A DNA stretch of 32,609 bases from an uncultured Mycobacterium sp. (GTDB lineage: Bacteria; Actinomycetota; Actinomycetes; Mycobacteriales; Mycobacteriaceae). Positions 18,381-27,205 of this stretch are shown in pieces. The notes beneath the pieces were generated by a model that saw only the letters and a list, made by a program, of their open reading frames with translations, was not told where the DNA came from and made no database searches. Both the position numbers and the translations under genes were made by a program. The stretch spans positions 1 through 32,609 of the forward strand of contig FLQS01000061.1 of assembly GCA_900078375.1 (NCBI GenBank), given 5' to 3'. The first letter of the stretch is position 1; each line of letters starts with the position of its first letter.

Positions 18381-20333
18381 TTAGTCGATGTCCGAGGAGC
18401 TGTTGCCGCCGCCACCGGGCGCCGTCTTGGACACCTGAACCAGGAACTCGTAGTTGGTCTTGGTCTTGCGCAGCTGGCTCATCAGCAAATCGATGGCCTG
18501 ATGCGAATCCAGCCCGGACAGGACCCGGCGCAGCTTGTGCACCACCGCGAACTCGTCGGTCGACAGCAGCAGCTCGTCCTTGCGGGTACCCGACGGGTTG
18601 ACGTCGACCGCCGGGAACACCCGGCGCTCGGCGATCTTGCGGTCGAGCTTGAGCTCGGCGTTACCGGTGCCCTTGAACTCCTCGAAGATCACGGTGTCAC
18701 CGGTGGAGCCGGTCTCCACCATCGCCGTCGCGATGATCGTCAGCGAACCACCGAACTCGATGTTGCGGGCCGCACCGAGGAACCGCTTGGGCGGGTACAG
18801 GGCGGTCGAGTCCACACCACCGGACAGGATGCGCCCGGACGCGGGCGAGGCGTTGTTGTAGGCGCGGCCCAGCCGGGTGATCGAGTCGAGCAGCACGACG
18901 ACGTCCTTGCCCTGCTCAACGAGACGCTTGGCGCGCTCGATGGCTAGCTCGGCGGCCTGCGTGTGATCTGACGGCGGCCGGTCGAAGGTGGAGGCGATGA
19001 CCTCACCCTTGACCGAGCGCTGCATGTCGGTGACCTCTTCAGGTCGCTCGTCGACCAGGACCACCATCAGGTGGCACTCGGGGTTGTTGCGGGTGATCGC
19101 GTTGGCGATGTCCTGCATGATCGTGGTCTTACCGGCCTTGGGCGGCGACACGATCAGGGCGCGCTGCCCCTTGCCGATCGGCATGATCAGGTCGATCACG
19201 CGGGTGGTCAGCCGATCGGGAGTGGTCTCCAGCCGCAGCCGCTGGTTCGGGTAGAGCGGGGTCAGCTTGGTGAAATCGGGCCGGTTCCTGGCCTCTTCGA
19301 CCGGACCGCCGTTGACGCTGTCGAGTCGAACCAGCGGGTTGAACTTCTGGCGCTGGTTCTGGCCGCCTTCGCCTTCCTTGGGCACGCGGACCGCGCCGGT
19401 GACGGCGTCGCCGCGGCGCAGGCCGTTCTTGCGGACCATGTTCATCGAGACGTAGACGTCGTTGGGGCCGGCCAGGTAGCCCGAGGTGCGCACGAACGCG
19501 TAGTTGTCGAGTACGTCGAGGATGCCGGCGACCGGCTGGACGACGTCGTCCTCACGCAACTCGGCGTCGTTGCCGCCGCCACCGCCTTCGCCGCCGGGGC
19601 GCTCGCCACGACGGCGACGGTCACGGAACCGGCGACCGCGACGGCCCTGGCGGCTGTCGTCGTCGTCATCATCATCGCGGTTCTGGTTGTTGTCGCGGTT
19701 CTGGTTGTTGTCGCGGTTCTGCTGGTTGCCGCGATTCTGGTTGCTGTCGCGATTCTGCTGGTTACCGCGGTTCTGCTGGTTTCCGGATTGCCCCTGGCCG
19801 CCCTGGTTGGACGACTCGCGGTTCTCCTGCCGGTTCTGATTCTGGTTATCGCGCTTCTCGCCCTGCTCGGCGCGGTTCTCCTGCGATTTCGGCTGCTCAG
19901 CGCCCTCAGCGCCAGCGGCACCGGCGTCGCGGGTGGCAGCCCGGCGCTCGCGGCGGCGTGGCTCGCCGCTGTTGGATTCGGCGTTCTCGGTCTTCTCGGC
20001 GTTCTGACGGGGCTCGCGCGGCTCAGTCGGCTGCTCGGCGGGTGCCGCAGCGGCGTTGTCGGCGCTGCGATTGGTGCCGTTGCCGCCGTTCTGGTGCTCC
20101 TTGATCGCGGCGATCAGGTCGCCCTTGCGCATCCCGGAGGTTCCCTTGACGCCAACCTGGTTGGCCAGGGCGCGGAGCTCGGGCAGGACCATCGTCGACA
20201 GAGAGCCGGCCCGGCCCGCGTCCCCACTCGGGGCGGCCTGCGAATCAGGCGCCGAGGGGATTTCTGCGGTCACGGCGGGCGCCTCCGTCTGCGGGGCGCT
20301 GTCTCCAGCCGTGATCAGGTCCGTATCAGTCAC
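18381..20333 (-). CDS. rho: transcription termination factor Rho
   Basis: Hexameric RNA-dependent ATPase that ends transcription. Residues about 45-80 form the Rho_N helical domain (TMVLPELRALANQVGV). A long disordered insertion follows, rich in Asn, Gln and Arg, with repeats such as GNQQNR and DNNQNR and then seven Asp residues. The RNA-binding cold-shock-like domain starts at ELREDDVVQPVAGIL. The ATPase core has Walker A SPPKAGKT with Lys402, and the R- and Q-loop segments are present. Phe527 in NIEFGGS replaces the second Glu of the usual NxEEGGS. The GTG at 20333 gives the family N terminus (TDTDLITAG) and has AAGGA upstream; a GTG seven codons earlier is less likely. 650 residues. Confidence 0.96.
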   Translation of the reverse strand: MTDTDLITAGDSAPQTEAPAVTAEIPSAPDSQAAPSGDAGRAGSLSTMVLPELRALANQVGVKGTSGMRKGDLIAAIKEHQNGGNGTNRSADNAAAAPAEQPTEPREPRQNAEKTENAESNSGEPRRRERRAATRDAGAAGAEGAEQPKSQENRAEQGEKRDNQNQNRQENRESSNQGGQGQSGNQQNRGNQQNRDSNQNRGNQQNRDNNQNRDNNQNRDDDDDDDSRQGRRGRRFRDRRRRGERPGGEGGGGGNDAELREDDVVQPVAGILDVLDNYAFVRTSGYLAGPNDVYVSMNMVRKNGLRRGDAVTGAVRVPKEGEGGQNQRQKFNPLVRLDSVNGGPVEEARNRPDFTKLTPLYPNQRLRLETTPDRLTTRVIDLIMPIGKGQRALIVSPPKAGKTTIMQDIANAITRNNPECHLMVVLVDERPEEVTDMQRSVKGEVIASTFDRPPSDHTQAAELAIERAKRLVEQGKDVVVLLDSITRLGRAYNNASPASGRILSGGVDSTALYPPKRFLGAARNIEFGGSLTIIATAMVETGSTGDTVIFEEFKGTGNAELKLDRKIAERRVFPAVDVNPSGTRKDELLLSTDEFAVVHKLRRVLSGLDSHQAIDLLMSQLRKTKTNYEFLVQVSKTAPGGGGNSSSDID

Positions 20334-20383
20334 GGATTTCCTTTCTTCCCTCACCGTTTCGTCGGGGCAAGGGGTTCTGGCAC

Positions 20384-20446
20384 TCAGCCGATTCGCTGAA
20401 TGCGAAGTCTCACCATCGTCTGTGCGTCAACGGTGATCGCCGGCAT
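20384..20446 (-). CDS. possible 20-codon upstream ORF in the rho leader
   Basis: In the leader of rho an ATG at 20446 opens 20 codons (starting MPAITVDAQTMV, ending RIQRIG) and stops at 20384-20386, 50 bases before the rho GTG. A start-stop pair ATGTAG lies just upstream. No ribosome binding site is visible, so translation is uncertain. If translated, it could couple ribosome occupancy to Rho's own attenuation. Confidence 0.2.
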   Translation of the reverse strand: MPAITVDAQTMVRLRIQRIG

Positions 20447-20554
20447 TCGCGGCTACATGGCGAACCGTCAGTCCACGAGTTGAACACAAGAGAAATTGGT
20501 GGTCGTCCTAGTGTCGGCGCAGGAACAGTCGCTGCGTTTGCCTGGACGGGACCG

Positions 20555-20584
20555 ACAATAGCCCCCTTGACCGCCGGAAAGCAA
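20555..20584 (-). promoter_or_regulatory. candidate rho promoter
   Basis: On the minus strand TTGCTT (20579-20584), an 18-base spacer and TATTGT (20555-20560) form a plausible promoter between thrB and rho. It would give a leader of about 215 bases before the rho start codon, consistent with the autoregulated long rho leaders known in bacteria. The rest of the 277-base thrB-rho gap holds the small upstream ORF and no obvious terminator. Confidence 0.35.
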
Positions 20585-20610
20585 GAAGTCGCCACCGGCG
20601 TGTGCGCAAC

Positions 20611-21555
20611 TCAGCCGTGAACCGCGACACCTGAGCTCCAGCGAACTGCCTCGCCGATGCTCATCTCGCCTACGGTGAATCCCTTCGCGGCGCCGAATTC
20701 GACTGCCTCAGCCGGAAGATCTGCACTGGTTGTCAGTGCAAGGACCGCCGGACCAGCACCGGACAACACCGCTGCCACCCCACAACGCCGCAGCACCCGC
20801 AGGTATTCCGCCGAGGCAGGCATGGCCGGGCCGCGCTGGGGTTGGTGCAAAACGTCGTCGGTGGCCGCCATCAGCAAGTCCGGCCGTTCCGTGAGCGCGA
20901 CAACCAGCAACGCCGCCCGGCTCAGATTGAAACGAGCGGCTTCGTGGGTGACGTGGTCGGGCAGCAGCACCCGGGTCTCGGCGGTCGACGACCGCACCTG
21001 CGGGATTCCCGGGAACACCCGGATGTCGGGATGCAGCTGCAGCCGAGCGGCGGAATACGTCGGGGGCGTCGTATTCCCATCGACCCACGACACCACAGCG
21101 CCACCGAGCACCGAGGCCGACGCGTTGTCCGGATGACCCTCGAATTCCGACGCCAGCTGGATCAGCTGCGCATCGGTGAGCGGCTCCCGATCCGCTTGCG
21201 CCAGAAGGCCATTCGCTGCCGCCAACCCACCGACGACGGCCGCGGCCGACGATCCGAGGCCTCGCGAGTGCGGGATCGCATTGCGACAGCGCACCACGAG
21301 CCCGGGAGCCTCCGCTCCGCCTGCGGCCAGCCCGCGGTGCAGCGCTCGGACCACCAGGTGCTCGGGGCCCAGCGGCACCTGCCCGGACCCCTCCCCCTCG
21401 ACCTCGATGAGCAGTCCGGCGTCAGTGGTTTCGACGAGGATCTCGTCGTAGAGGCCCAGCGCCAAGCCCAGACTGTCGAAGCCGGGGCCGAGGTTGGCGC
21501 TGGAGGCCGCGACAGTGGCGCTGGAGGTCAGGCCGGCAGGCAGGTTCAGGGTCAC
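20611..21555 (-). CDS. thrB: homoserine kinase
   Basis: GHMP-family kinase that phosphorylates homoserine with ATP, the step before threonine synthase. The N-terminal segment ASSANLGPGFDSLGLALGLYDE and the ATP-binding motif IPHSRGLGSSAAAVVGG are present, as is the C-terminal LSGAGPAVLAL. The frame is open to 21687, but that extension lies inside thrC and is Arg-rich. The GTG at 21555 gives 314 residues, the family length, and starts 14 bases after the thrC stop codon. It is the last biosynthetic gene of the argS-lysA-hom-thrC-thrB run. Confidence 0.95.
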   Translation of the reverse strand: MTLNLPAGLTSSATVAASSANLGPGFDSLGLALGLYDEILVETTDAGLLIEVEGEGSGQVPLGPEHLVVRALHRGLAAGGAEAPGLVVRCRNAIPHSRGLGSSAAAVVGGLAAANGLLAQADREPLTDAQLIQLASEFEGHPDNASASVLGGAVVSWVDGNTTPPTYSAARLQLHPDIRVFPGIPQVRSSTAETRVLLPDHVTHEAARFNLSRAALLVVALTERPDLLMAATDDVLHQPQRGPAMPASAEYLRVLRRCGVAAVLSGAGPAVLALTTSADLPAEAVEFGAAKGFTVGEMSIGEAVRWSSGVAVHG

Positions 21556-21569
21556 CGAGGATCCGCTTC

Positions 21570-22655
21570 TCAGACCAGGCCCAGCTCGGCGACGACGGCA
21601 CCGGGATCGACCGGCAGGGGCTTCACCGTGGGCATATCGCGAAGTGCGGTGTCGGGATCCTTGAGGCCGTTGCCCGTCACGGTGCACACCACGGTGGAGC
21701 CGGGCTTGACCCAGCCGTCCTCGATCGATTTGAGCAGCCCGGCGATGCTGGCCGCCGACGCCGGCTCGACGAATACCCCCTCGGCCTCAGCGACCAGGTG
21801 ATACGCGGCCAGGATCTCGTCGTCAGTGGCAGCCAGGAAGCGGCCGCCGGAATCTTGCTGAGCGGCCACGGCGCCGGCCCAGGAAGCGGGCGAACCGATC
21901 CGGATCGCGGTGGCGATGGTCTCGGGGTTGCTCACCGGCTGGCCGGACACCAGCGGAGCCGCGCCGGCGGCCTGCGTGCCCAGCATCCGAGGCAGCTTGT
22001 CGGTCAGACCGTCGCGGTGGTACTCGGTGTAGCCCATCCAGTACGCAGTGATGTTGCCGGCGTTGCCGACCGGCAGCGAATGCACGTCAGGAGCCGTGCC
22101 CAGCGCGTCGACGATCTCGAACGCCGCGGTCTTCTGGCCCTGGATGCGCACGGGATTGACGCTGTTGACCAGTGCGATCGTCGGGTAGTCGGCAGTGAGC
22201 TTGCGAGCCAACTCCAGGCAGTCATCGAAGTTGCCATCGATCTGAATGATCTTGGCGCCGTGCATGACTGCCTGCGCGAGCTTGCCCATCGCGATCTTGC
22301 CCTGCGGGATCAACACCGCGCAGGTAATGCCGGCCCGGGCGGCGTAGGCCGCTGCCGAGGCCGAGGTATTGCCGGTCGAGGCGCACAGCACGGCCTGCTG
22401 GCCGCGGGCGACAGCGTCGGTGACCGCCATGGTCATGCCACGGTCCTTGAAGGACCCGGTGGGATTGAGGCCCTCGACCTTCAAATGAACTGTGCAGCCG
22501 GTCCTCTCAGACAGCCGCGGCGCACTGAGCAACGGGGTGCCACCCTCGAGCAAGGTGATCGGGGTCCAATCCGGTGCCACCGGCAGCCGGTCACGGTAGG
22601 CTGCGATCAGCCCGGGCCACGGGGTATGCACGGCTTGCGATTTCGTCGAGCTCAT
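21570..22655 (-). CDS. thrC: threonine synthase
   Basis: PLP enzyme that converts O-phosphohomoserine to threonine. The cofactor lysine is Lys70 in NPTGSFKDRGM, and the phosphate-binding segment ASTGNTSASAAAYAARAG follows. At 361 residues it belongs to the shorter threonine synthase class common in actinobacteria. Its ATG overlaps the hom stop codon by four bases (ATGA), so translation is probably coupled to hom. Confidence 0.96.
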   Translation of the reverse strand: MSSTKSQAVHTPWPGLIAAYRDRLPVAPDWTPITLLEGGTPLLSAPRLSERTGCTVHLKVEGLNPTGSFKDRGMTMAVTDAVARGQQAVLCASTGNTSASAAAYAARAGITCAVLIPQGKIAMGKLAQAVMHGAKIIQIDGNFDDCLELARKLTADYPTIALVNSVNPVRIQGQKTAAFEIVDALGTAPDVHSLPVGNAGNITAYWMGYTEYHRDGLTDKLPRMLGTQAAGAAPLVSGQPVSNPETIATAIRIGSPASWAGAVAAQQDSGGRFLAATDDEILAAYHLVAEAEGVFVEPASAASIAGLLKSIEDGWVKPGSTVVCTVTGNGLKDPDTALRDMPTVKPLPVDPGAVVAELGLV

Positions 22656-23977
22656 TCGCTGGTTCCTTCCAAACGCAGCACGCTGTTGACTTCCTGGACG
22701 GCATCGTGATCAGCCAGCGCGGCAACGGTCTCGGACAATGCGGCATCGGTTGCCCGGTGAGTCACCACCACGATGCGGGCACCGCTGGGCTGACCCCCGT
22801 CTCCCACGATGCCTTCCTGGCGCACCTCGGCGATGCTGACCTCTCGCTTGGCGAATTCGGCTGCCACCGAGGACAACACACCGGGCCGGTCGGTGACGGT
22901 CATGCTGACGTAGTACCGGGTGGGGATGATGCCCATCGGAGCGATCGGCAGTTGGGCGTACTTGGACTCGCGCGGCCCACGACCGCCCTGCACGCGGTTG
23001 CGCGCGGCCATCACCAGATCGCCCATCACCGCCGACGCTGTCGGGGCGCCGCCGGCTCCCTGGCCGTAGAACATCAATCGGCCGGCCGCCTCCGCCTCCA
23101 CGACAACGGCGTTGAATGCCCCGTTGACGGTGGCCAGCGGATGGCTCAGCGGGACCAGCGCCGGGTAGACCCGGGCCGAAACACGCTGCTGGCCATCACT
23201 TCCGGTCACACGCTCGCAGATCGACAACAACTTGATGGTGCAGCCCAGCGCCTTGGCCGATTCGAAATCCTCCGGGGTGATCTTGGAGATGCCCTCGCGG
23301 TAGACGTCGTCGGCGGTGACCCGGGTGTGGAAGGCGATGGACGCCAAGATCGCGGCCTTGGCGGCGGCGTCGTAACCCTCCACGTCTGCGGTGGGATCGG
23401 CCTCGGCGTATCCCAGGGCGCTCGCATCGGCCAGCGCGGAGCTGTAATCGGCTCCGGTAGAGGCCATTTCAGATAGGATGTAGTTAGTGGTGCCGTTGAC
23501 GATGCCCGCAACGCGCAGCACGGTGTCACCGGCCAGCGATTGCGTGAGCGGGCGGATCACCGGGATGGCACCCGCGACGGCCGCCTCGAAATACAGGTCG
23601 ACGTGGGCGCGCTCGGCGGCCTGCGCCAACTCGCCGGTGGACTGGGCCAGCAACGCCTTGTTGGCAGTCACCACCGACTTCCCGCCTTCGAGCGCCGTCA
23701 GGATCGCCTTGCGAGCCGGCTCCACCGGGCCCATGACCTCGACGACGATGTCGACGTCCTCGCGGGAGACCAGCTCCTCGACGTTGTCGGTGAGCATGTC
23801 CACCGGCAGGCCCCGGTCGGCGGAGACATTTCGCACTGCGACACCCCGCAGTTCCAGCGGGGCACCGATACGCGCCGCGAGATCAGGTGCGCTCTCCTGG
23901 ATGATCCGAACAACTTCGCTTCCGACGTTGCCCAGCCCCAATACCGCTACACCAACCGGCTTCTCGGATGAACTCAT
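22652..23977 (-). CDS. hom: homoserine dehydrogenase
   Basis: Reduces aspartate semialdehyde to homoserine with NAD(P)H, at the branch leading to threonine and methionine (thrA in M. tuberculosis naming). The dinucleotide-binding loop GLGNVGSEVV is at 14-23, the catalytic region includes NKALLAQ and NGTTNYILSEM, and an ACT domain occupies about 350-430 (RYYVSMTVTDRPGVLSSVA), the usual site for threonine feedback. 441 residues. It starts 6 bases after the lysA stop codon and overlaps thrC. Confidence 0.97.
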   Translation of the reverse strand: MSSSEKPVGVAVLGLGNVGSEVVRIIQESAPDLAARIGAPLELRGVAVRNVSADRGLPVDMLTDNVEELVSREDVDIVVEVMGPVEPARKAILTALEGGKSVVTANKALLAQSTGELAQAAERAHVDLYFEAAVAGAIPVIRPLTQSLAGDTVLRVAGIVNGTTNYILSEMASTGADYSSALADASALGYAEADPTADVEGYDAAAKAAILASIAFHTRVTADDVYREGISKITPEDFESAKALGCTIKLLSICERVTGSDGQQRVSARVYPALVPLSHPLATVNGAFNAVVVEAEAAGRLMFYGQGAGGAPTASAVMGDLVMAARNRVQGGRGPRESKYAQLPIAPMGIIPTRYYVSMTVTDRPGVLSSVAAEFAKREVSIAEVRQEGIVGDGGQPSGARIVVVTHRATDAALSETVAALADHDAVQEVNSVLRLEGTSE

Positions 23978-23983
23978 TGGCTG

Positions 23984-25402
23984 TTACCTCACTTCCAGAC
24001 TCAGCAGGTCGTCGACGGTCTCCCGGCGCAGGATCAGGCGGGCCCGCCCGTCGCGCACAGCCACCACGGCGGGTCGGCCGATCAGGTTGTATCGACTCGA
24101 CATCGAATAGCAATAGGCCCCGGTGGCGGCGACTGCGAGCAGGTCACCCGGCGTCACGTCCTGTGGCACCCAGGTATCTCGGACGATGATGTCGCCACTC
24201 TCGCAGTGCTTACCGACGACGCGTGCCAACACCGGCGCCGCCTCGCTGGTGCGCGACACCAGGCGGATGTCGTACTCGGAGCCGTAGAGAGCCGGGCGGA
24301 TGTTGTCGCTCATCCCGCCGTCGACGCTGACGTAGCGGCGGGTCTTGTCGGACCCGATCACGACGTCCTTGACGGTGCCGACCTCATAGAGCGTGACCGT
24401 ACCCGGCCCGGCGATCGCGCGTCCCGGCTCGACGACCAGTCGCGGTGCGGGCAGGCCGACGGCCGCCGACTCGCTGCGCACGATCGCGCCGAGCTTGGCC
24501 GCGAGATCCTCAATCGGTGGCGGATCATCTTGTGGCAGATAGGAAATACCCAGTCCACCACCGAGGTCGACGACGGAGATCTGCGCAGTTTTGTCCACCC
24601 CGAACTCGGCGACGACGTCGCGCAGCAGGCCGATGACCCGGTGCGCGGCCAGCTCGAAGCCGGCCACATCGAAGATTTGCGAGCCGATGTGACTGTGCAG
24701 GCCGACCAGGCGCAGGTGATCGGTGGCGAACACCCGGCGCACCCCGGCTATGGCGGCTCCACTGGCCAGCGACAGGCCGAACTTCTGGTCCTCGTGGGCG
24801 GTAGCGATGAACTCGTGGGTGTGCGCCTCCACGCCGACGGTGACCCGCAGCAGGACGTCCTGCACCACACCGGCGTCGGCGGCGATGGTGTCGAGACGGT
24901 CGATCTCGGCCATCGAGTCCAGCACGATGTGGCCGACCCGCGCCTTGACCGCGGTCGTCAGTTCATCAAGCGATTTGTTGTTGCCGTGGAACGCGATTCG
25001 CTCCGCAGGGAATCCGGCGTGCAGCGCGACAGCGAGCTCGCCGCCGGTAGCGACATCCAGCGATAGGCCCTCCTGGTCCACCCAGCGCGCAATTTCACTG
25101 CACAGGAAGGCTTTCCCCGCGTAGTGCACATTGTGGCCGCCGCCGAATGCCGCGGCGATCTCGCGACAACGGCTACGGAAGTCGTCCTCGTCGATGACGA
25201 ACAGCGGGGTGCCGTACTCGGCGGCCAGGTCGGCCACGGCCACACCGGCGATCGTCACCTCACCATCGGTGTCGCGAACAAGGTTGCGGGGCCACACATT
25301 CGGTGCGAGCAGCAGCGTATCGGCGGCGGTCTGCGGCCGCGCCGGGGCGCCGCCGTGGTGGATTTCCTCGGCGTGGCGCGGGCCGGCGGGGTGAGCGTTC
25401 AC
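23984..25402 (-). CDS. lysA: diaminopimelate decarboxylase
   Basis: PLP enzyme for the last step of lysine synthesis, from meso-diaminopimelate. The PLP lysine is Lys97 in VHYAGKAFLC. The family segments HGNNKS, GLHSHIGSQI, DLGGGLGISY, EPGRAIAGPG and CESGDIIVRD, with the second active-site cysteine, all follow in order. The frame is open to 25471, inside argS, but the GTG at 25402 overlaps the argS stop codon (GTGA) and begins NAHPAGPRHAEEIHHGG, as I recall for fast-growing mycobacteria. This gives 472 residues. Its first about 30 residues are absent from the M. tuberculosis enzyme. Confidence 0.95.
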   Translation of the reverse strand: MNAHPAGPRHAEEIHHGGAPARPQTAADTLLLAPNVWPRNLVRDTDGEVTIAGVAVADLAAEYGTPLFVIDEDDFRSRCREIAAAFGGGHNVHYAGKAFLCSEIARWVDQEGLSLDVATGGELAVALHAGFPAERIAFHGNNKSLDELTTAVKARVGHIVLDSMAEIDRLDTIAADAGVVQDVLLRVTVGVEAHTHEFIATAHEDQKFGLSLASGAAIAGVRRVFATDHLRLVGLHSHIGSQIFDVAGFELAAHRVIGLLRDVVAEFGVDKTAQISVVDLGGGLGISYLPQDDPPPIEDLAAKLGAIVRSESAAVGLPAPRLVVEPGRAIAGPGTVTLYEVGTVKDVVIGSDKTRRYVSVDGGMSDNIRPALYGSEYDIRLVSRTSEAAPVLARVVGKHCESGDIIVRDTWVPQDVTPGDLLAVAATGAYCYSMSSRYNLIGRPAVVAVRDGRARLILRRETVDDLLSLEVR

Positions 25403-27051
25403 ATCCGCTCCGGTGCGGACACGCCGAGGATCGTCAGACCGTTCGCGATCACCTGGCGGGTGGCGGCACACAGTGCGAGCCGGGCACGATGAAGGCTCTG
25501 CGGTGTTTCATCACCCATGGGCAGCACCCGGCACGAGTCGTAGAACCGGTGGTAGTCGCCGGCCAGGTCTTCGAGGTAGCGGCACACCCGGTGCGGTTCA
25601 CGCAGCGACGCAGCGGAATTGAGCACCCGGGCGAACTCACCGAGATTGCGGATCAGTGCGCCTTCTTTGTCGTGGGTGAGCAGCTCCAGATTCGCGGTGT
25701 CGGGGGCCAGTCCGAGATCGGCGGCGTTGCGGGCCAGCGCCGAGAGCCGGGCGTGCGCGTATTGCACGTAATAGACCGGGTTTTCGCTGGATGCCGACGA
25801 CCACAGCTGCAGATCGATGTCGATCGGAGTGTCCACCGAGGAACGGGTCAGCGAATACCGGGCGGCGTCCACCCCGATGGCATCGACCAGGTCGTCGAGG
25901 GTGATGACGGTCCCGGCTCGCTTGCTCATCCTCAGCGGCTGGCCGTCACGCACCAGGTTGACCATCTGGCCGATCAGCACCTCGACGGTGTCGGGGTTGT
26001 CGCCCAGTGCTGCGGCGGCAGCTTTGAGCCGCGCGATGTAGCCGTGGTGGTCGGCACCGAGCATGTAGATGCACAGATCGAAGCCGCGCTGGCGCTTGTC
26101 TAGGTAGTAGGCCAGATCGCCGGCGATATAAGCGGGCTGCCCGTCGCTCTTGATGACAACCCGATCTTTGTCGTCGCCGAATTCCGTTGTGCGCAACCAG
26201 GTTGCGCCGTCCTTCTCGTAGATGCTGCCGGTCTCGCGCAGCTTGGCGATGGCCTGATCGACCCGCCCGCTGGTGTGCATCGAATCTTCGTGGGTGTACA
26301 CGTCGAAGTCGGTGCCGAACTCGTGCAGCGATTCCTTGATGTGGGTGAACATCAGGTCGACGCCGATCGAGCGGAACGTCTCCTTCTGCTCGTCGCCGGT
26401 CAGGCTCAGTGCATCGGGAGCCTTGGCCAGCACCTGGTCGGCGATGTCCTTGATGTAGTCGCCGGCGTAGCCATCCTCGGGAGTGGGTTGGCCGGTGGCC
26501 GCGGCGATCAGGGAGTTGGTGAACCGGTCGATCTGGGCACCGTGGTCGTTGAAGTAGTACTCGCGCACGACGTCGGCGCCCTGGGTGCTCAGCAGCCGGC
26601 CCAGCGCGTCACCGACCGCCGCCCAGCGGGTGCCGCCGATGTGGATGGGACCGGTCGGGTTGGCCGAGACGAACTCCAGGTTGATGTTGGTGCCGTCGAG
26701 CTCCGACGAGTTCCCGTAGCCCGCACCGGCGGCGAGGATGTTCTGCACGATGACGCCCTGCGCCGATGCCTCGATGCGCAGGTTCACGAAGCCGGGGCCG
26801 GCGACCTCGGCGGCGGCGATACCGTCGGCGGCGGCCAGTGCGACGGCCAGCCAACCGGCCAGCTCGCGGGGGTTGGCGCCGACCTTCTTGCCCACCTGCA
26901 GGGCCAGGTTGGTCGCATAGTCACCGTGCTCGGGATTGCGCGGACGCTCGACAGTCACCGTCGCAGGCAGGGCGGCGGGATCCAGGTCGTGCTCGGTGAG
27001 CACCGCGGCGGCGGTGTTCTTGAGCAGCTCGGCGAGGTCGGCGGGTGTCAC
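25399..27051 (-). CDS. argS: arginyl-tRNA synthetase
   Basis: Class I synthetase charging tRNA-Arg. The N-terminal additional domain is at 1-110, the HIGH-type motif HIGG is at 137-140 (NPTGPIHIGGTRWAA), and MSKR follows after VRDGQPLR near 370-380. The C-terminal anticodon-binding domain ends in the usual GVSAPERM. The 550-residue length matches the family. The GTG at 27051 is preceded by a TAGGAT -10 box 8 bases upstream, so the message is probably leaderless. It heads the argS-lysA-hom-thrC-thrB run and is divergent from a tRNA-Arg gene. Confidence 0.97.
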   Translation of the reverse strand: MTPADLAELLKNTAAAVLTEHDLDPAALPATVTVERPRNPEHGDYATNLALQVGKKVGANPRELAGWLAVALAAADGIAAAEVAGPGFVNLRIEASAQGVIVQNILAAGAGYGNSSELDGTNINLEFVSANPTGPIHIGGTRWAAVGDALGRLLSTQGADVVREYYFNDHGAQIDRFTNSLIAAATGQPTPEDGYAGDYIKDIADQVLAKAPDALSLTGDEQKETFRSIGVDLMFTHIKESLHEFGTDFDVYTHEDSMHTSGRVDQAIAKLRETGSIYEKDGATWLRTTEFGDDKDRVVIKSDGQPAYIAGDLAYYLDKRQRGFDLCIYMLGADHHGYIARLKAAAAALGDNPDTVEVLIGQMVNLVRDGQPLRMSKRAGTVITLDDLVDAIGVDAARYSLTRSSVDTPIDIDLQLWSSASSENPVYYVQYAHARLSALARNAADLGLAPDTANLELLTHDKEGALIRNLGEFARVLNSAASLREPHRVCRYLEDLAGDYHRFYDSCRVLPMGDETPQSLHRARLALCAATRQVIANGLTILGVSAPERM

Positions 27052-27059
27052 GAGGGTCC

Positions 27060-27065
27060 ATCCTA
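27060..27065 (-). promoter_or_regulatory. argS -10 box, leaderless arrangement
   Basis: TAGGAT on the minus strand ends 8 bases before the argS GTG, and no ribosome binding site lies between. It would drive the argS-lysA-hom-thrC-thrB operon. Confidence 0.5.
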
Positions 27066-27097
27066 TGGTCTGGCGTGGTCAGGGCCCGAATCCGCAT

Positions 27098-27127
27098 CCC
27101 GGCGGGCAGGAGCGCAGCGACCGGGGA
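27098..27127. repeat. dispersed GC-rich repeat, copy 2 (argS-tRNA gap)
   Basis: Near-identical to 11934-11964 in wecA: one substitution (GAGCGCAGCG against GAGCGAAGCG) and one G fewer in the G run. This copy is intergenic, between the argS promoter and the tRNA-Arg promoter. Confidence 0.55.
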
Positions 27128-27169
27128 ATCATCGCCGCGGGCACGGTCCGGGCAGTCGTTGAAATGCGT

Positions 27170-27175
27170 TAGGCT
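27170..27175 (+). promoter_or_regulatory. candidate -10 box of tRNA-Arg
   Basis: TAGGCT, preceded by TGCGT in an extended -10 style, lies 30 bases before the mature tRNA 5' end, which would leave a short 5' leader for RNase P. No clear -35 box was found. Confidence 0.35.
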
Positions 27176-27205
27176 GTCGGAGCCCAATGGCGCAGCTGTA
27201 GGTGC

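Noticed and set aside
19071..20399. 442-codon plus-strand frame opposite rho with hydrophobic Val/Ala/Leu runs that look like membrane helices
   Set aside because: The hydrophobic runs are the reverse complement of the Asn/Gln/Arg repeats in Rho; no independent gene evidence.
22656..23990. Threonine attenuator or riboswitch before hom or thrC
   Set aside because: The genes are separated by 6 bases or overlap, leaving no room for a leader.
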